Shown here piece after piece: positions 6,397 to 12,684 of a DNA stretch of 31,600 nucleotides. The position numbers were made by a program, and so were the translations under genes. The number at the start of each line of letters is the position of its first letter. Within the stretch, counting starts at the first letter, position 1. Under the pieces are notes generated by a model, which made no database searches, had not been told where the DNA came from, and saw nothing but the letters and a program-made list of their open reading frames with translations. Source of the DNA: a virus. Where the stretch lies: the IMG/VR virus record IMGVR_UViG_3300042884_000097, positions 1 to 31,600 of that record, one strand, 5' to 3'.

Positions 6397-7655
6397 ACAA
6401 ACAACAAATCGTACTTGCCAACATTCTGTATTATGACACGGCCCGTCATTTTTTACCACAAGTAAACAAAAATTGGTTCACAGATCCATTCGCCAAAAAA
6501 TTAATTGATGTCATGACGGAAATGTATTTTAATGATGAACCCATTGACATCGTAACTTTAGGACATCACTTTGAGCGGACTGACATGGTGAAAATTGTTA
6601 AACTCCAACAAGAAGCCAGTGGCATCCATGACATTAAACCACACTTAAAATATCTTGAATACGAGTATTTGCGTGATGAGTTGGTGCGTAAAATTAGTAA
6701 CATAGACATCAACAAGGATTTGAAAAGTTTGGTTAACGACATACAAGATGCGTTGGAAGCCACAACCTTTTCGACAAATAAAGAAGCGGAACAAATTATC
6801 AAGTTGACCAACATCGAGGTTGACCGAATTATTGAAAACTCAAAGAAGGGAAATACATTATCGGGTAAGCCAACTGGATGGAAATTTTTGGATAAGTATT
6901 TAGGCGGTTACAATGAAGGTGATTTGATAGTGGTTGCGGGTAGACCTGGAATGGGTAAAACGGCATTGGCCTTATCACTCATGAAGGAGTTTGCAAATTT
7001 AGGTGGAAAAGGGTTATTCTTATCGTTGGAAATGCCATCAGACCAATTGGCACGAAGGTATATTTCATTATTGGGGAACATAGACAATTGGAAGATTCGT
7101 AGCGGATCGTTACAAGCGTATGAAATTGACAAGGTAATTGATATGGCCAACAATCAAAAAATTAACTTTTGGGTTGATGATGAGATAAACGCAAAATTGG
7201 CACAAGTAAAAGCCAAGGCCAAAATACACAAATCGAAACATGGATTGGAAGTATTGATGATTGATTACCTACAATTAATGACGGGAACAAAGGATTTTAG
7301 AGAACAAGAAATTGCGGAAATATCTCGAGGACTTAAAATGTTGGCAAAGGAATTGAAATGCACAGTTATGGCGTTAGCCCAGTTATCACGCAAATCGGAA
7401 GACCGAGCCGACAAACGCCCGTTGTTATCAGACCTTCGTGAATCGGGTGCCATCGAGCAAGATGCGGATGTTGTTATGTTCCCATTCCGCCCCGCGTATT
7501 ACCAGGATGAAAAACCCGAAATTGAAGATGCTCAACTTATCATCATGAAAAACAGAAACGGGGAATGTGCATCCATTCCAACTTTTTACGAAGGGCGTTT
7601 GACAAGTTACACAGAAAATACCCAACCAAAAATTTCATCACCTTTTGAATTTTGA
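6393..7655 (+). CDS. dnaB: Replicative DNA helicase, DnaB family
   Basis: A 420-aa protein with a DnaB-type N-terminal domain (about 5-110: VLANILYYDTARHFL, DVMTEMYFNDEPIDIVTL) and the RecA-like C-terminal domain. Walker A GRPGMGKTA is near residue 185, LSLEMPSDQLARR follows, and Walker B VLMIDYLQLM is near 287. ALAQLSRKSEDR and SDLRESGAIEQDADVV complete the family pattern. It is a little shorter than bacterial DnaB (about 470), as is usual in phages. It unwinds DNA at the fork. It overlaps the initiator gene by 4 bases, so the two are probably translated together. Confidence 0.95.
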   Translation: MNKQQIVLANILYYDTARHFLPQVNKNWFTDPFAKKLIDVMTEMYFNDEPIDIVTLGHHFERTDMVKIVKLQQEASGIHDIKPHLKYLEYEYLRDELVRKISNIDINKDLKSLVNDIQDALEATTFSTNKEAEQIIKLTNIEVDRIIENSKKGNTLSGKPTGWKFLDKYLGGYNEGDLIVVAGRPGMGKTALALSLMKEFANLGGKGLFLSLEMPSDQLARRYISLLGNIDNWKIRSGSLQAYEIDKVIDMANNQKINFWVDDEINAKLAQVKAKAKIHKSKHGLEVLMIDYLQLMTGTKDFREQEIAEISRGLKMLAKELKCTVMALAQLSRKSEDRADKRPLLSDLRESGAIEQDADVVMFPFRPAYYQDEKPEIEDAQLIIMKNRNGECASIPTFYEGRLTSYTENTQPKISSPFEF

Positions 7656-7674
7656 AATTAAAATAGTATAATTG
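7644..7674 (+). promoter_or_regulatory. Probable promoter downstream of the helicase gene
   Basis: TTTG at 7644-7647, 19 nt, then TATAATTG at 7667-7674, one mismatch from TAnnTTTG. It lies ahead of ATG 7686. Confidence 0.5.
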
Positions 7675-7685
7675 TATCGACAAAT

Positions 7686-7988
7686 ATGAAAATGGATATC
7701 AAACAAACGGTGATTGACTTGCTTACGCAGTACACCGACTTCAAAGACAACGACCAACAATTGGTTGCATGGTATTGGAAATTGGAAATGGAAGCGATGG
7801 GCTACCCATCATCCAACACCACCGCGATGAACTTCTTAAAATTAATGGCCAATGGGCGGTTAACATCCTCGGACACCATTACACGGGTTCGTAGATTGGT
7901 GCAAGAAGAAACCCCCGAATTGCGTGGTAAAAAGTACGATGAACGCCAGGCAAAACAATCACAAGTTAAAAAGGATTTAGGATATTGA
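7686..7988 (+). CDS. Hypothetical protein
   Basis: A 100-aa soluble protein; a second start is possible at ATG 7692. It has several helices (QLVAWYWKLEMEAMG, AMNFLKLMANGRLTSSDTIT, RVRRLVQEETPELRG) and a basic tail. Similar proteins accompany replication genes in Bacteroidota phages (recollection). No catalytic motif is visible. A DNA- or helicase-associated accessory role is conceivable from position only. Confidence 0.65.
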   Translation: MKMDIKQTVIDLLTQYTDFKDNDQQLVAWYWKLEMEAMGYPSSNTTAMNFLKLMANGRLTSSDTITRVRRLVQEETPELRGKKYDERQAKQSQVKKDLGY

Positions 7989-7989
7989 T

Positions 7990-8027
7990 ATGACAAACAA
8001 TAAACAACAAACGGCAGTGGAGTGGTT
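7990..8027 (+). repeat. Direct repeat of gene start (second copy 8232-8269)
   Basis: Thirty-six of 38 bases are identical to 8232-8269, starting at the ATG of each gene. Confidence 0.85.
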
Positions 8028-8235
8028 CGCTAAAAAAGTAATGCACTTGGATTGGAAATTCTCAAATCAAAAAGAAAAAGAAAAAATTATTCAACAAGCC
8101 AAAGAAATGGAGAAGGAAAGAATTGAAACTGCATACAACAAAGGAACAGTTCATGGAATTGATTATCCTGAAAGTACACTACCAATAACTGGTGAACAAT
8201 ACTACGAACAAACCTACGAAGGAGGTGAGCAATGA
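7990..8235 (+). CDS. Small protein with MTNNKQQTAVEW N-terminus, copy 1
   Basis: An 81-aa protein of unknown function, starting in the GATATGACAA context. The first 12 residues are identical to those of the next gene. The body is charged and helical (KEKEKIIQQAKEMEKERIE) and the tail acidic. Proteins with this N-terminal motif are frequent in Bacteroidota phages (recollection) without known role. Its 3' end contains a perfect Shine-Dalgarno for the next gene. Confidence 0.7.
   Translation: MTNNKQQTAVEWFAKKVMHLDWKFSNQKEKEKIIQQAKEMEKERIETAYNKGTVHGIDYPESTLPITGEQYYEQTYEGGEQ
8219..8228 (+). promoter_or_regulatory. Perfect Shine-Dalgarno of the second MTNNKQQ gene
   Basis: AAGGAGGTGA is fully complementary to the usual 16S rRNA 3' end, with GGAGG six bases before ATG 8232. 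It is exceptional here, since most genes in the window lack such a site. Confidence 0.7.
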
Positions 8236-8438
8236 CAAACAATAAACAACAAACGGCAGTTGAATGGTTGTGGGAAATTGCATATAATAGAGAATTAACC
8301 GTTGCAGATTGGAAACAAGCCAAAGAAATGGAAGCGATTGGAAAGGAAATGAGTTATGACGATGGTTATGCGGAGGGTTATAAACGGGCATTGGATTACA
8401 TGACCATGTCAATTAAAAACGCAATTGAAACAAAATAA
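8232..8438 (+). CDS. Small protein with MTNNKQQTAVEW N-terminus, copy 2
   Basis: A 68-aa paralogue of the previous gene. The first 38 bases of the two genes differ at two positions, and QAKEME also recurs. The remainder differs (YDDGYAEGYKRALDYM, helical). It overlaps the upstream gene by 4 bases and has a perfect Shine-Dalgarno, so it may be translated more strongly than its partner. Function unknown. The pair looks like a tandem duplication followed by divergence. Confidence 0.7.
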   Translation: MTNNKQQTAVEWLWEIAYNRELTVADWKQAKEMEAIGKEMSYDDGYAEGYKRALDYMTMSIKNAIETK

Positions 8439-8617
8439 TGTTAAACGAAGAAATTACACCCATAGACCAGTTGATTGAATGGTTACAGATAAACCACGAC
8501 ATCACCATCCCCACGGATTTATTCCACGATTTGAAACGGGATGAAAAAATCCACGCCCAATGGTGGTATAACAAAGGATTCACAAAAGCCAAATCAATCT
8601 ATTTAGACGCGGAATGA
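8438..8617 (+). CDS. Small hypothetical protein
   Basis: A 59-aa ORF from ATG 8438, sharing one base with the upstream stop, to TGA 8615-8617, which overlaps ATG 8614 of the nuclease gene. It is acidic and rich in Trp and aromatic residues (QLIEWLQINHDITIPTD, AQWWYNKGFTKAKSIY). The IEW start resembles the VEW of the two genes before it, so it may belong to the same loose family. Function unknown. Confidence 0.6.
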   Translation: MLNEEITPIDQLIEWLQINHDITIPTDLFHDLKRDEKIHAQWWYNKGFTKAKSIYLDAE

Positions 8618-8967
8618 AACACCTTGAAAGCCGTATGCAAGTGCAATGTGTAAAGTGGTTCCGACTACAATACCGCCAAATGGGGGATTTATTAATCCAT
8701 GTTCCCAATGGTGGATCACGCGATTTGTTTACGGCCCAAAGGTTAAAAGCGGAGGGGGTTATCCCAGGTGTTTCGGATTTGGTGTTGTTTATGCCCAACC
8801 TAACCCATCACGGGTTATTCATTGAGTTAAAAATCAAACCGAATAAGCAATCCGAACATCAAAAGAAGTGGCAATTGATGGTCGAGGCCATGAATTATAA
8901 GTATGTGTTGGTATATTCGTTTGAGGATTTTATTGTGCAAATAGAAAGTTACTTTGATAACGCTTAA
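8614..8967 (+). CDS. VRR-NUC domain nuclease
   Basis: A 117-aa protein spanning one VRR-NUC domain (PD-(D/E)XK superfamily). The family pattern is visible: Gln in the first helix, then LIHVPNGGSRD, AEGVIPGVSDLVLFMP with the active-site Asp, and GLFIELKIKP with Glu and Lys. A final helix and strand (QKKWQLMVEAMNYKYVLVYS) follow. Stand-alone VRR-NUC proteins in phages are thought to cut branched or hairpin DNA, such as Holliday-type structures, during replication or before packaging. The specific substrate is inferred from the family. Confidence 0.85.
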   Translation: MKHLESRMQVQCVKWFRLQYRQMGDLLIHVPNGGSRDLFTAQRLKAEGVIPGVSDLVLFMPNLTHHGLFIELKIKPNKQSEHQKKWQLMVEAMNYKYVLVYSFEDFIVQIESYFDNA

Positions 8968-9562
8968 CGATATCGCCAAACGCCACATTGAATGGATTAA
9001 AATAGCCAAATACTTAGGTGCGAATCGTGATGAAGTCGATGATATGGTACAAACAATGTATTTGAAGTTGGGAGAAATACAAATCAAAGAAGGTTCACTA
9101 AACAGATTCGCCAATTACAACGGAACCATCAACACCATCTATCTTTTCAAAATGTTACATAATGCGTTTATAGACATCAAACGGGCGGAAAACAAGACAA
9201 TACCACACCAAGACCAATTCAACCCCGTAGAAAGCCCCGAAATGGCTGAAATGGCACACATGGACTTGATGGGTGAAGTAAAGAAAGCAATTGACGACCT
9301 ACGCGATTATGACCAGATGTTATTGGAACTGCATTTTGTGTACGGACATTCGATGCGGGACATTGAAAAAAAGACGGGCATTCCAACCCATAGCGTATTT
9401 AACTCAATCAAAAACGCCAAACAATTTATTAAACAAAGAACAACGGTAAAATATAAAATTTATGCAGAAGAAAAACGAAACACGGAAGAAGTACACCGAA
9501 TCACGACCATCAATCGGAGTGGGGGATATGATTCAGAAGGTGACACAAGCCACGGGGATTGA
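8954..9562 (+). CDS. Sigma-70-like / HTH transcription factor (putative)
   Basis: A 202-aa protein starting at TTG 8954, the only sensible start, with AGAAAG just upstream. Residues about 10-60 resemble sigma region 2 (HIEWIKIAKYL, REEV-like RDEVDDMVQTMYLKL). About 110-165 resemble region 4 (DYDQMLLELHFVYGHSMRDI, GIPTHSVFNSIKNAKQFI), a helix-turn-helix that would bind the -35/-33 box. It may redirect host RNA polymerase to late genes. The final 34 residues are encoded in a 101-base overlap with the next gene. A terminase-small-subunit-like HTH protein is an alternative. Confidence 0.6.
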   Translation: MITLNDIAKRHIEWIKIAKYLGANRDEVDDMVQTMYLKLGEIQIKEGSLNRFANYNGTINTIYLFKMLHNAFIDIKRAENKTIPHQDQFNPVESPEMAEMAHMDLMGEVKKAIDDLRDYDQMLLELHFVYGHSMRDIEKKTGIPTHSVFNSIKNAKQFIKQRTTVKYKIYAEEKRNTEEVHRITTINRSGGYDSEGDTSHGD

Positions 9563-10457
9563 ATTAGCCACCAAATTTTTGATGGGTGAGGACATTAAAG
9601 AAATCCCAAATTATGATGGGTATTTTATTGCCAATACGGGTCAAGTTTTTTCAACCCGTGGTAGGTGGGGTACAGAATCTCAAAAAGAATTAAAACAAAC
9701 CCTGCAAAATGGGTACCCATCGGTGACACTATATAAGACGGGCAATAAAGGAAGCGGATATGGTGATACATTGTATGTGCATAGATTATTGGCCGAGGCC
9801 TTTATCCCAGTTATTGACGGAAAAACATTTGTAAACCACAAAGATGGGAACAAAGAGAATAACGCATTGGATAATTTGGAATGGGTAACACAACAAGAAA
9901 ATAACTTACACGCGTTTCAAACGGGGCTTATGACACAATTAAAATATACCAAAGAACAACACATGGAAGTGTTAGACCGCTATCATGTTAAAGGTCAAAA
10001 ACAAGTTGACATCGCAAATGAAATGGGTGTACCTACACACTTTGTCAATGATTTAATTAGCAAAGGAACGGGAGTTCGCTCACAAGGTCTAGGAGATGAT
10101 ATTGAAAAGTTTTTGAACCAACCATTAATGAAACCAATTACCGAAAAAGTAAAAAAGTTGATTTGGAAGGATTCGGTAGACTGTGGATGCGATGCCCGTA
10201 AACACAAATTGAACAAAATATTTCCCACCCGTCAACCATTGTGCATGACGGAAGATGAATACCATTGGTGGACACATTTTAAGACAGTGAACGACACGAC
10301 ATTGGCCCCAATGGAGGCAAACAAGATAGCGGAAATATGGTCACGCATATTCCGTTCAAAGAGAATTTACAAACCATGTTCGTGCAACCCTAAGGCATGG
10401 CAAAACATGATTAACGAATTAACCCAGGTGTATGAAACTTACGAGAAACCTTTGTGA
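9462..10457 (+). CDS. Chimeric protein with in-frame NUMOD4-HNH endonuclease insertion
   Basis: A 331-aa protein in three parts. Residues 1-42 carry a GVGDMIQKVTQATGI motif. Residues about 43-200 are a complete homing endonuclease: NUMOD4 (EIPNYDGYFIANTGQVFS), HNH (VHRLLAEAFIP, FVNHKDGNKENNALDNLEW) and a C-terminal HTH (QKQVDIANEMGVPTHFVND). Residues about 205-331 repeat GLGDDIEKF, then have CGC and CSC cysteine pairs with KHKLNKIFPTRQPLCMTEDE. The outer parts look like one protein family common in Bacteroidota phages (recollection). No intein splice residues are seen at the joints. The host protein's function is unknown; the Cys pairs suggest zinc binding. Confidence 0.75.
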   Translation: MQKKNETRKKYTESRPSIGVGDMIQKVTQATGIELATKFLMGEDIKEIPNYDGYFIANTGQVFSTRGRWGTESQKELKQTLQNGYPSVTLYKTGNKGSGYGDTLYVHRLLAEAFIPVIDGKTFVNHKDGNKENNALDNLEWVTQQENNLHAFQTGLMTQLKYTKEQHMEVLDRYHVKGQKQVDIANEMGVPTHFVNDLISKGTGVRSQGLGDDIEKFLNQPLMKPITEKVKKLIWKDSVDCGCDARKHKLNKIFPTRQPLCMTEDEYHWWTHFKTVNDTTLAPMEANKIAEIWSRIFRSKRIYKPCSCNPKAWQNMINELTQVYETYEKPL

Positions 10458-10629
10458 TTGTTGTGACCATCATGCAGAATCAACAAAAGAACTGATAAAC
10501 GAAACGGGGCCAAACATCGAACCGAACCAAATTTATATGTGTATAAAATGCAGACAGAAATTTCAAGACCGAGCAAAATGGGGGCCGTGGTTACTCGCCG
10601 CCAAAAACTTGCAAAGCAATACGCCATAA
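10432..10629 (+). CDS. Small zinc-ribbon-like protein
   Basis: A 65-aa protein with two cysteine pairs, CDCC near residue 8-11 and CIKC near 37-40, consistent with one zinc site. It overlaps the previous gene by 26 bases and the next by 52 or more. The tail (KWGPWLLAAKNLQ) is hydrophobic and aromatic. Function unknown; similar short Cys4 proteins in phages often bind nucleic acid or host proteins. The dense overlap makes it less certain than its neighbours. Confidence 0.55.
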   Translation: MKLTRNLCDCCDHHAESTKELINETGPNIEPNQIYMCIKCRQKFQDRAKWGPWLLAAKNLQSNTP

Positions 10630-10775
10630 TTATTTTACGCGAGGATATGGGAATGACATGGGAAAAGGTAGGCAAAGCCATGGAAATGAACCCACGCGTT
10701 TGTAATGAACTATATTTGAAAGCCATCAAAGATGAAACCTTGGACAAAGATTTATTTAGACCACTTTGGGTATGA
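10578..10775 (+). CDS. Small HTH-like protein
   Basis: A 65-aa protein from ATG 10578; GTG 10539 and ATG 10548 are longer options. TRRQKLAKQYAIIILRED and MTWEKVGKAMEMNPRVCNEL read as a helix followed by a helix-turn-helix with the pattern of sigma region 4 or small transcription regulators. It overlaps the zinc-ribbon gene upstream and the HNH gene downstream (44 bases). A role in late transcription is possible. Coding status rests on protein-like composition and position in the operon. Confidence 0.5.
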   Translation: MGAVVTRRQKLAKQYAIIILREDMGMTWEKVGKAMEMNPRVCNELYLKAIKDETLDKDLFRPLWV

Positions 10776-10983
10776 CAAAGGGGATTGGATTGAATGCGAA
10801 GTACCCGATTGCGGAAAGCAAGGGATTGATATCCATCATTTATTGCCTAGGTCACGCGGAGGCAAAGACAACATTGAAAACCTTATGGGGTTATGTCGCG
10901 ATTGTCACCACGAAGTACACTTTGGAACAAAATTGAAAAACGAATATCTTATCACAGTACACCACATAAAACTAAACAAATGA
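10732..10983 (+). CDS. HNH nuclease (packaging-associated type)
   Basis: An 83-aa protein. The core is CEVPDCGKQGIDIHHLLPRS, then RGGKDNIENLMGLC, then RDCHHEVHFG. This is the classical short HNH fold with two Cys pairs holding zinc and catalytic His. Small HNH proteins of this kind are common close to terminase genes and are needed for DNA packaging in several phages such as HK97. Here the terminase genes begin 1.4 kb downstream. A role in processing concatemers is inferred. Unlike the other HNH genes in the window it has no promoter of its own and is locked into the operon by overlaps. Confidence 0.85.
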   Translation: MKPWTKIYLDHFGYDKGDWIECEVPDCGKQGIDIHHLLPRSRGGKDNIENLMGLCRDCHHEVHFGTKLKNEYLITVHHIKLNK

Positions 10984-12170
10984 ATATCGAATGGGTTAAA
11001 ACAAAAGACATCATCCCAAACACGGAAAACCCCCGCATAATTAAGGATGATAAATTCAAGAAGTTGGTACAATCAATCAAGGACTTTCCCGAAATGTTAG
11101 AGATTCGCCCAATTGTGGTCAACAACGAAATGATGATCCTTGGCGGAAACATGCGGTTAAAAGCCATCCAGGAGATAGGATTAAAGGAAGTTCCAATCAT
11201 CAAAGCGGAAAACCTAACCGAGCAACAACAACGGGAATTTTTGATAAAGGACAATGTTGGATTTGGTGAGTGGGATTGGGATGCGTTGGCAAACGATTGG
11301 GACCCCGCAGAATTGAACGAATGGGGTTTGGATGTACCCAATATGGATTTGACTGAATTGGAAGCGGAGGAAGATGATTTTGATGTTGATGCGGATGGCA
11401 TTGAAACGGATATTGTGTTGGGTGATTTATTTGAGATTGGTGAACACCGATTGTTGTGTGGGGATTCAACTGATAGCGATGCGGTTGCAAAATTAATGAA
11501 CGGACAAAAAGCGGATATGGTTTTTACCTCACCTCCTTATAACGGAGATACTCATTTAGATAGTAAAAAAGGTGGAGGCCGATTGTACAGTGATAAAGAT
11601 ATGGACAACAAAACAAGTAAGGATTATATTGTATTTCTGCAATCAACTTTGGATAATATTATTTTATATACAAATGGATTTATTTTTTGGAACATTAATT
11701 ATAACGCAAAATCAAGGAATGAATATTTAAAACATTTATTTCCATATTTAGATTTGTTATGGGAAACGATAATATGGGAAAAAACGGGAATGCCAATAGC
11801 CGACGGGTTGACGAGAAATTGTGAATTTATATTTGTTTTAAAAAATGGAGAAGAAAAGCATATAGGGAAGCATTTTGAAACAAATCATAATTTATGGAAA
11901 GTTAGTAATTTGAATAGTCAAGATAAAGCAAATAACCATAGGGCATGCTTCCCCGTTGAACTGCCTAATAAAGCAATAAATTTAGTTGCTAATGCCAATA
12001 TTGTATTAGAGCCATTCACGGGAAGTGGCACTACGATGGTTGCATCACACCAACTTAAACGCAAATGTTATGGAATGGAACTTGACCCAAAGTATTGCCA
12101 AGTTATTATTGACAGAATGAAAAAGTTAGATCCCACAATTAAAATTAAAAGAAACGGAGTTGAATTATGA
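10980..12170 (+). CDS. ParB-like domain fused to DNA methyltransferase (beta-class order)
   Basis: The protein has 396 aa from ATG 10980 (ATGA overlap), preferred over an upstream start that reads into the HNH gene. The N-terminal ParB/sulfiredoxin-like domain (1-100) has IIPNTENPRI and MILGGNMRLKAIQEIG. An acidic linker follows at about 120-145. The methyltransferase domain has motif IV TSPPYN near 183 and motif I EPFTGSGTT near 344, then DPKYCQVIIDRM. This order marks the beta class of N6-adenine or N4-cytosine enzymes. It probably protects phage DNA from host restriction. The target-recognition stretch (11540-11930) is strikingly AT-rich, suggesting module exchange. Confidence 0.9.
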   Translation: MNIEWVKTKDIIPNTENPRIIKDDKFKKLVQSIKDFPEMLEIRPIVVNNEMMILGGNMRLKAIQEIGLKEVPIIKAENLTEQQQREFLIKDNVGFGEWDWDALANDWDPAELNEWGLDVPNMDLTELEAEEDDFDVDADGIETDIVLGDLFEIGEHRLLCGDSTDSDAVAKLMNGQKADMVFTSPPYNGDTHLDSKKGGGRLYSDKDMDNKTSKDYIVFLQSTLDNIILYTNGFIFWNINYNAKSRNEYLKHLFPYLDLLWETIIWEKTGMPIADGLTRNCEFIFVLKNGEEKHIGKHFETNHNLWKVSNLNSQDKANNHRACFPVELPNKAINLVANANIVLEPFTGSGTTMVASHQLKRKCYGMELDPKYCQVIIDRMKKLDPTIKIKRNGVEL

Positions 12171-12340
12171 AAGCATGGCGAGAAACCAACCGAACAACAC
12201 CCATCGATAATGAATGGGTATTAATTGACACCAAACAAATAGGGTACATAATGGAAGACCAATGGTATTTGGCCCACGATGATTCACCAATACATCAACC
12301 AATTTGGTGGATGCCTATCCCAATTTTACCAAACGATTGA
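12167..12340 (+). CDS. Small DUF551-like protein
   Basis: A 57-aa ORF from ATG 12167 (ATGA overlap with the methyltransferase) to TGA 12338-12340. It has MKAWRETNRTTPIDNEWVLI at the start, a Trp-Tyr middle and ends PIWWMPIPILP. The layout of an N-terminal Trp, VLI strand and C-terminal WMP.P resembles DUF551 proteins of phages, whose function is unknown. The resemblance is from memory and the protein is short. Confidence 0.6.
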   Translation: MKAWRETNRTTPIDNEWVLIDTKQIGYIMEDQWYLAHDDSPIHQPIWWMPIPILPND

Positions 12341-12360
12341 TTTGATAAAGATTTGAAATT

Positions 12361-12684
12361 ATGCCAAACCCAGAAAACATAATCCCACCAAAGCCAGGTG
12401 AGGTAAGGAATCCCAACGGGAAACCCAAGGGGACAAAGAACCGAAGCACCATCGCCCGTAAATGGTTGGAGGTAATGCAAGACACAAAGAACCCCATCAC
12501 GGGAGAATTGGAGAAACTAAGCCAGGAAGATTTAATCACACTTGCAATGATACACAAGGCAAGGAAAGGTGATGTGGGTGCGTACAAACAATTGATGGAT
12601 TCGGGATTCGGTATGCCCACCCAACAAATTGATGTTACCACCGAGAAACCAATCTTCAACGGCATTGATTTGGATGTGAAGTAA
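12361..12684 (+). CDS. terS: Terminase small subunit (putative)
   Basis: A 107-aa protein. The N-terminal segment EVRNPNGKPKGTKNRSTIAR is the hallmark of the DUF5681/small-terminase group found before terL. Helices follow (RKWLEVMQDTKN, LSQEDLITLAMIHKARKGDVGAYKQLMDSG). It ends one base into terL (ATG 12684). It should recognise the packaging site and pass DNA to the large subunit. The weak box AAGATTTG just upstream is not a convincing promoter. Confidence 0.75.
   Translation: MPNPENIIPPKPGEVRNPNGKPKGTKNRSTIARKWLEVMQDTKNPITGELEKLSQEDLITLAMIHKARKGDVGAYKQLMDSGFGMPTQQIDVTTEKPIFNGIDLDVK

Noticed and set aside
6245-6436. 63-codon ORF across the initiator/helicase junction
   Set aside because: It is a shadow frame of two well-supported genes with poor composition.
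9462-10457. Intein in the chimeric HNH gene
   Set aside because: No Cys/Ser at a plausible N-junction and no His-Asn-Cys/Ser/Thr at a C-junction. The insert is a NUMOD4-HNH protein, not a Hint domain.
12340-12361. AAGATTTG before terS as a promoter
   Set aside because: The first base pair of the TAnnTTTG box is wrong and the gap between genes is only 20 bases, so read-through from the operon is more likely.
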